A stretch of 38,006 nt of DNA from Chloroflexota bacterium (lineage in GTDB: Bacteria > Chloroflexota > UBA4733), in assembly GCA_025449435.1 (NCBI GenBank), contig JANWJO010000035.1, forward strand, positions 1-38,006. Direction: 5' to 3'. A program made the translations under genes and the position numbers. The notes under the pieces were generated by a model that saw nothing but the letters and a program-made list of their open reading frames with translations, was not told the origin of the DNA and searched no databases. Below, one piece after another: positions 34,521 to 38,006 of the stretch. How positions within the stretch are numbered: position 1 is the first letter of the stretch; every line of letters begins with the position of its first letter.

Positions 34521-35744
34521 GTGATCTTGCAACGACGGCAGCAATTCATGGCCATCGGGGCCCTCTTCATCCTGCTGCTGGCAGGCATAGCCGGCCAGCG
34601 CCAAGCATCAGCCCAAATTGTGGTGCCAGATTTTAACCTGTCTGGCGGCAACGGCCACTTCTACACCCAAACCAACGGCGCACCGGGCAGTGTGTATGGC
34701 TACACCATCACCAACGACGGCGGCATCAATATGTGGTCGGAGTATCAGCGGCTCGGCGGCGTCTCGGCGCTGGGCTACCCCGTTTCCCAACGGTTCACGC
34801 TCGATGGATTCACCGTACAAGCCACCCAGAAGTTCATCCTGCAGTGGCGGCCCGACGTCAGCCCGCCCCAGGTGTACTTCGTCAATGTGTTCGACAAGCT
34901 GCACGACGCTGGCCTGGACGCTCAATTGCAGGCGCGCTACCAGGTGCCTCCGCCGGTCCCAGCATCGTTTGACGCTGGTAAGACTAGTTTCAACGACATC
35001 GCCGCCGGGCGCCTGGCGCTGCTCAACGCTGATCCGGCCATTTCGGCTCGCTACTTCGGCGGGCAGAGCCAATCGGCCGCCATTCAGTACAACGGCCTGC
35101 CGACTTCCCAAGTGACCAATGCCGGACCGTTTGCGATCATCCGCAACCAGCGCGACGTGATCCAGCACTGGACCGTCGATTCGCCAGCCTCTGGTATTCA
35201 TGCTGGCGATGTCACGGTAGTCAATGGTGGCGACATCGCCAAGGCTCTGGGCCTGGTGCCCACGGCAGCGGCGTACACTGTGTCGAGCACGGGCATCGTC
35301 AACTCGCCGGTGACGGCAACGCCGGTGGTTCCTCCCACACCCACGGCGCCAGCTGGGCCACCGCCGTCCGGCCTGCCCTACACGTCGAAAGAGGTGAACG
35401 TCGCGCCAACCGACTGTGGCCCAACCAATCGCGTCGATTGCAACCCAACAGACCCCAACGCTGGCACCGAGTTCATCCAGGGGCACGTGATGGACACCAA
35501 CGGTAATGGGCTGGGCGGCGTGCCGATGATGTACTCGATCTTCAACTACTCGGCCAAGATCGTCACGGAGTCGGATGGGCTGTTCACCGTCACCATCGGC
35601 TCCAGTTGCCGCCAGGGGGTTTACCCAGTATCAGTATGGGTAATCGACGGCAGCGGCAATCGCATCAGTGACGTACATACCATCACTTACTCCAACTGCC
35701 ACGTAGCCGGGGTGTTCCACTTTGACTTCGTGCATACGGGCTAG
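34521..35744 (+). CDS. secreted protein with LGFP-like repeat domain and carboxypeptidase-regulatory-like domain
   Basis: A 407-residue exported protein. The signal peptide (FMAIGALFILLLAGIAG, cleavage near ASAQ at 32) is followed by a domain frequent in Chloroflexota: GHFYTQTNG, MWSEYQRLGGVSALGYPVSQ (a GYPVSQRF motif like LGFP repeats), QATQKFILQWRP, VYFVNVFDKLHDAG and VTVVNGGDIAKALG. After a Pro/Thr linker (about 268-290) comes a small beta domain (VMDTNGNGLGGVPMMYSIF ... ESDGLFTVTIGSSCRQGVYPVSVW) with the look of a carboxypeptidase-regulatory/SdrD-B-like fold. It probably acts at the cell surface; function is unknown. GTG 34521 has AAGGAG only three bases before it; ATG 34548 is an alternative. 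Confidence 0.78.
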   Translation: MILQRRQQFMAIGALFILLLAGIAGQRQASAQIVVPDFNLSGGNGHFYTQTNGAPGSVYGYTITNDGGINMWSEYQRLGGVSALGYPVSQRFTLDGFTVQATQKFILQWRPDVSPPQVYFVNVFDKLHDAGLDAQLQARYQVPPPVPASFDAGKTSFNDIAAGRLALLNADPAISARYFGGQSQSAAIQYNGLPTSQVTNAGPFAIIRNQRDVIQHWTVDSPASGIHAGDVTVVNGGDIAKALGLVPTAAAYTVSSTGIVNSPVTATPVVPPTPTAPAGPPPSGLPYTSKEVNVAPTDCGPTNRVDCNPTDPNAGTEFIQGHVMDTNGNGLGGVPMMYSIFNYSAKIVTESDGLFTVTIGSSCRQGVYPVSVWVIDGSGNRISDVHTITYSNCHVAGVFHFDFVHTG

Positions 35745-35814
35745 CCGGCGCGCAAGCCAGCCGTCGCTCTGACAACTCGTACCCGTCGTACGGCAAGCAC
35801 GAGGTGAAGTACTC

Positions 35815-36183
35815 ATGCTGCGCTCCACGGTTGGCGGCGCTGCGCGGCTCCTGATGCTTGTCGTGGCTGGCGCGCTGGCTGGAGCGCTGTGTGCCAGCGT
35901 GGCGTTGAACGCGATTGGTGCACCGGCCGGGAGCCCTACGCCAGCGGTAGCGCAATCCAACTGCCTCAACGGACCCGGCAACGGCGCGTACGTGGCGCTA
36001 GCGGCGCACCGCGCGGACGTGTTGCAGTTCTACGCGAAGAACGGGTGGGATGCCAGCAGCCAGTGCCGCCAGATCTTCGACAACTGGGTGGCACAAGGTC
36101 CCGATGGCTTGCCAGCGATGACCGCCGGCCAGTACGCCTGGGTCAAGGGCTGGCTCACAGCTAACGGTGAGGTGCGCGGGTGA
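35815..36183 (+). CDS. small secreted protein of unknown function
   Basis: A 122-residue protein with an N-terminal membrane/signal segment (LLMLVVAGALAGALCASVALNA, about 12-34) and a small mature part with two cysteines (SNCLNGPGN and SSQCRQIFDNW) that could form a disulfide. The repeated tryptophan/aromatic pattern (NGWDASSQC, QYAWVKGWL) has no family I recognise. The ATG has GAGGTGA seven bases upstream. It lies 70 bp after the secreted protein gene at 34521-35744 and is probably cotranscribed with it. Confidence 0.65.
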   Translation: MLRSTVGGAARLLMLVVAGALAGALCASVALNAIGAPAGSPTPAVAQSNCLNGPGNGAYVALAAHRADVLQFYAKNGWDASSQCRQIFDNWVAQGPDGLPAMTAGQYAWVKGWLTANGEVRG

Positions 36184-36280
36184 GGTCTCGCCATGGCCGT
36201 CGAACCCCACCACTGGCAGCATGTTGTTACCCTTTGATCCGTCGCGTGACGTTTGCAGCGGTGCGAGGTGCGAACGACCA

Positions 36281-36347
36281 AACCCCATCCCCATCCGCGC
36301 CAGGGTGCCCTCTGGGCGTACACCCGGGCGCGGATGGGGATGGGGTT
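36281..36347 (+). repeat. long perfect hairpin upstream of YfhO-like gene
   Basis: A 21-bp arm (36281-36301) pairs perfectly with its reverse complement at 36327-36347. After one mismatch an inner stem (GGGTG/CACCC) continues it, leaving a short loop containing CCCTCTGGGC. The right arm ends 22 bp before the ATG at 36370 and contains in-frame ATG codons (36334, 36340). It may be a terminator-like element of the preceding gene, a repeat insertion, or a translational control structure. Confidence 0.88.
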
Positions 36348-36369
36348 CATGGGTCCCTGGCAGCTTGAT

Positions 36370-38006
36370 ATGCGTTCGGTAGCAGCCCACGCCGTCGCCG
36401 TGCTGGCGCTCGTAGCCGTGACGCTATACGGGAGCTGGACACTCCTGACACCGAAGGCTGCCGACCGCGCCAGCATTGCTCCCGGCGACTTTTCGTACGT
36501 ATACTACCCGTTCCACCTGGCCGCAGTACAAGCCTGGCAGCACGGCCACCCGTTGCTTTGGACACCCGCGATCGACGCCGGCCAGCCCGCCTTTGCCGAC
36601 ACCCAGTTCGACACCTTTTACCCGCCCACCATCCTCACCGGGCTGATCCTGGGCCCAACCGGCCAGTTCACGCCGCACCTACTCATCTGGTTGGATGTGC
36701 TGCACCAGTTTGTCGCGGCACTCGGTGCGTATGTGCTGGTGTGCTGGCTGCTGGGGTCAAAGCGGGCGCGCTTGCTGAATCCAGATGGAGGAGTTCAAGC
36801 GGAGCACGCTGAAGCGCTCGTGGCGCCGGCAGGCCTCGTCGCTGCGCTCGTTTTTGCCTTCAGCGGCTACTTGACTACCTACCCGGTCCAGGATGTCAAC
36901 ATCTTGCAAGCCTCGGTGTGGCTCCCGTGGGTGGTGCTCGCGCTCGACGTAGCGCTGGTGTGCCAGAGCGTGGCACGGGCGGGGCTGGCAGCGATTCCGG
37001 TGGCACTGGTGGTGCTGGCTGGGCACCCACAGGTGCTGCTGTACACCGCGTATGCGTCGGGTCTGTACACCTTGACGCTGGCTGGCGGTGCGCTCCCTAA
37101 CTGGCGTGTAGCGGGCTCACGGTTGATCCTTGGCGCTGGTAGCTTCCTAGGCGGCTTGTGCTTGGGGGCCATCCAGCTCGTACCTACCATCGAGCTCGCG
37201 CCTAGAACGGTGCGTGGCAACCTCGCTTTCGACTTCCTGTCTGGTGGCTTTCTGCCGCATGAACTGGTCGGCCTGTTCATCCCGAAGGCTTTCGATGGCG
37301 CCACGCCGCTGTACGTTGGGGCGGCAGCCCTGGCGTTCGCCCTCGTCGGGCTCGCGACCGGACCGTCCGATCCACGGCGCTACGCAGCGGTGCTCACAGC
37401 TTGGAGCTTGCCTCTGGCACTGGGCAAGTACAGCGCGGTGTACCCGTTGGCTTACCTCACCTTCCCGGGCTTTGCCCAAGTGCGCGATCAAGAACGGGCC
37501 ATCCTGCTCCTGACGCTTGGGATCTCCATTCTCGCTGGCAACGGCGTGTATCAGGTGCTCTGTCGCGCCGAGCCACGCGCCATTGCTTTCGCGCACGCGC
37601 TCACCTTTCCACTGGCGGCGGCGCTGGCAGCGGGTGGCGCCACCAGTCTCGTGCTCGCCACCCAATTGCACGAAGGCTTCGCCCAGAAGATCGTCGACAC
37701 CATCGACCAGGCCCGTGAGGGGCTGGACTGGACGCTGCTGGTCGTCGTGGCAGTTCTCGCCGTGCTGCTCGGCGCCGCCCTGACACGCAGACAGCTACCC
37801 GTGCTGGCGTGGATAGTGGCGGCGCTGTGCGCACTGGACCTCCTGAGTGCGCATCCAGGCTATGAAACGGTGCCGGGTAACACCAACCTGTACCCAAGCA
37901 ATCCTCTCATCGCCAAGCTGCAGGCCGGCGGCGCAAGCCCATTTCGCATAAGCAGTGAAGGGCTGCTGCCCGCTGGAGGGAATGCTGGCTTCTTGTTCGG
38001 CCTCGA
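36370..38006 (+). CDS. YfhO-like polytopic membrane protein (3' end outside window)
   Basis: The frame is open from ATG 36370 to the window end (545 codons), so the gene is incomplete. The N-terminal part is typical of the YfhO family of bacterial membrane proteins: GDFSYVYYPFHLAAVQAWQ, HPLLWTPAIDAGQPAF, DTFYPPTILTGL, then many hydrophobic helices, FLSGGFLPHELVGLFIPKAF and FPGFAQVRDQERAILLLTLG. YfhO has been linked to glycosylation of teichoic-acid-type polymers, but the role here is unproven. No clear ribosome-binding site precedes 36370; ATG 36349 (GGGG three bases before) and ATG 36334 or 36340 inside the hairpin arm are in the same frame. Confidence 0.78.
   Translation, partial: MRSVAAHAVAVLALVAVTLYGSWTLLTPKAADRASIAPGDFSYVYYPFHLAAVQAWQHGHPLLWTPAIDAGQPAFADTQFDTFYPPTILTGLILGPTGQFTPHLLIWLDVLHQFVAALGAYVLVCWLLGSKRARLLNPDGGVQAEHAEALVAPAGLVAALVFAFSGYLTTYPVQDVNILQASVWLPWVVLALDVALVCQSVARAGLAAIPVALVVLAGHPQVLLYTAYASGLYTLTLAGGALPNWRVAGSRLILGAGSFLGGLCLGAIQLVPTIELAPRTVRGNLAFDFLSGGFLPHELVGLFIPKAFDGATPLYVGAAALAFALVGLATGPSDPRRYAAVLTAWSLPLALGKYSAVYPLAYLTFPGFAQVRDQERAILLLTLGISILAGNGVYQVLCRAEPRAIAFAHALTFPLAAALAAGGATSLVLATQLHEGFAQKIVDTIDQAREGLDWTLLVVVAVLAVLLGAALTRRQLPVLAWIVAALCALDLLSAHPGYETVPGNTNLYPSNPLIAKLQAGGASPFRISSEGLLPAGGNAGFLFGL

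Overview
The window looks like a piece of a high-GC genome from the phylum Chloroflexota, probably an uncultured relative of the Thermomicrobia/Chloroflexia. The evidence is indirect. Secreted proteins carry the 'GHFYTQT ... LGYPVSQRF' repeat domain and Ala/Thr/Pro-rich linkers seen in that phylum. There is a nine-gene heme operon of coproporphyrin type. GTG starts are frequent and short intergenic C/G-rich hairpins are abundant. No rRNA, tRNA, CRISPR array, transposase or phage gene was seen.

Left part (1-5944), mostly minus strand: lysA followed 3 bp later by a RibD-C-type pyrimidine reductase; a peroxiredoxin; a small DUF4389 membrane protein on the plus strand, whose 3' end overlaps a second peroxiredoxin (Bcp); then CYTH/CHAD and sixA. 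The CYTH/CHAD gene is interrupted by an in-frame TAG.

Heme operon (6220-16583, plus strand): hemQ fused to a Rieske domain, hemH, hemA, hemC, hemD, hemB, hemE, hemY/cgoX-type oxidase, hemL. Most junctions overlap or are a few bases apart. With glutamyl-tRNA supplied elsewhere, these nine genes cover the whole coproporphyrin-dependent route from Glu-tRNA to heme b. The hemB 5' end carries an in-frame C/G-rich, repeat-like extension.

Middle (16693-25952, plus strand): an LPXTG-type surface protein; a large polytopic membrane protein ending in LysM; peptide deformylase; an SDR epimerase/dehydrogenase; pgi; a Nudix hydrolase; a sugar-phosphate isomerase/epimerase-like TIM barrel; and a Gfo/Idh/MocA oxidoreductase. 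The SDR, TIM-barrel and Gfo/Idh genes suggest sugar or uronate metabolism.

25953-26760 is a gene-free stretch of hairpins and two inverted copies of an intergenic repeat; a third copy lies at 3759-3830. It is followed by a 52-codon remnant of a methyltransferase gene.

Right part: a five-gene minus-strand set (34341 down to 26900) encodes two GT-C-type membrane glycosyltransferases, a DUF3048 lipoprotein, an adenine-deaminase-family protein that has lost all recognisable metal and catalytic residues, and a small tail-anchored protein. Divergent plus-strand genes encode two secreted proteins and a YfhO-like membrane protein that runs off the window end. The observations most worth following are the deaminase-like pseudoenzyme and its operon, the HemQ-Rieske fusion, the repeat-derived hemB N-terminus and the amber-interrupted CYTH/CHAD gene.
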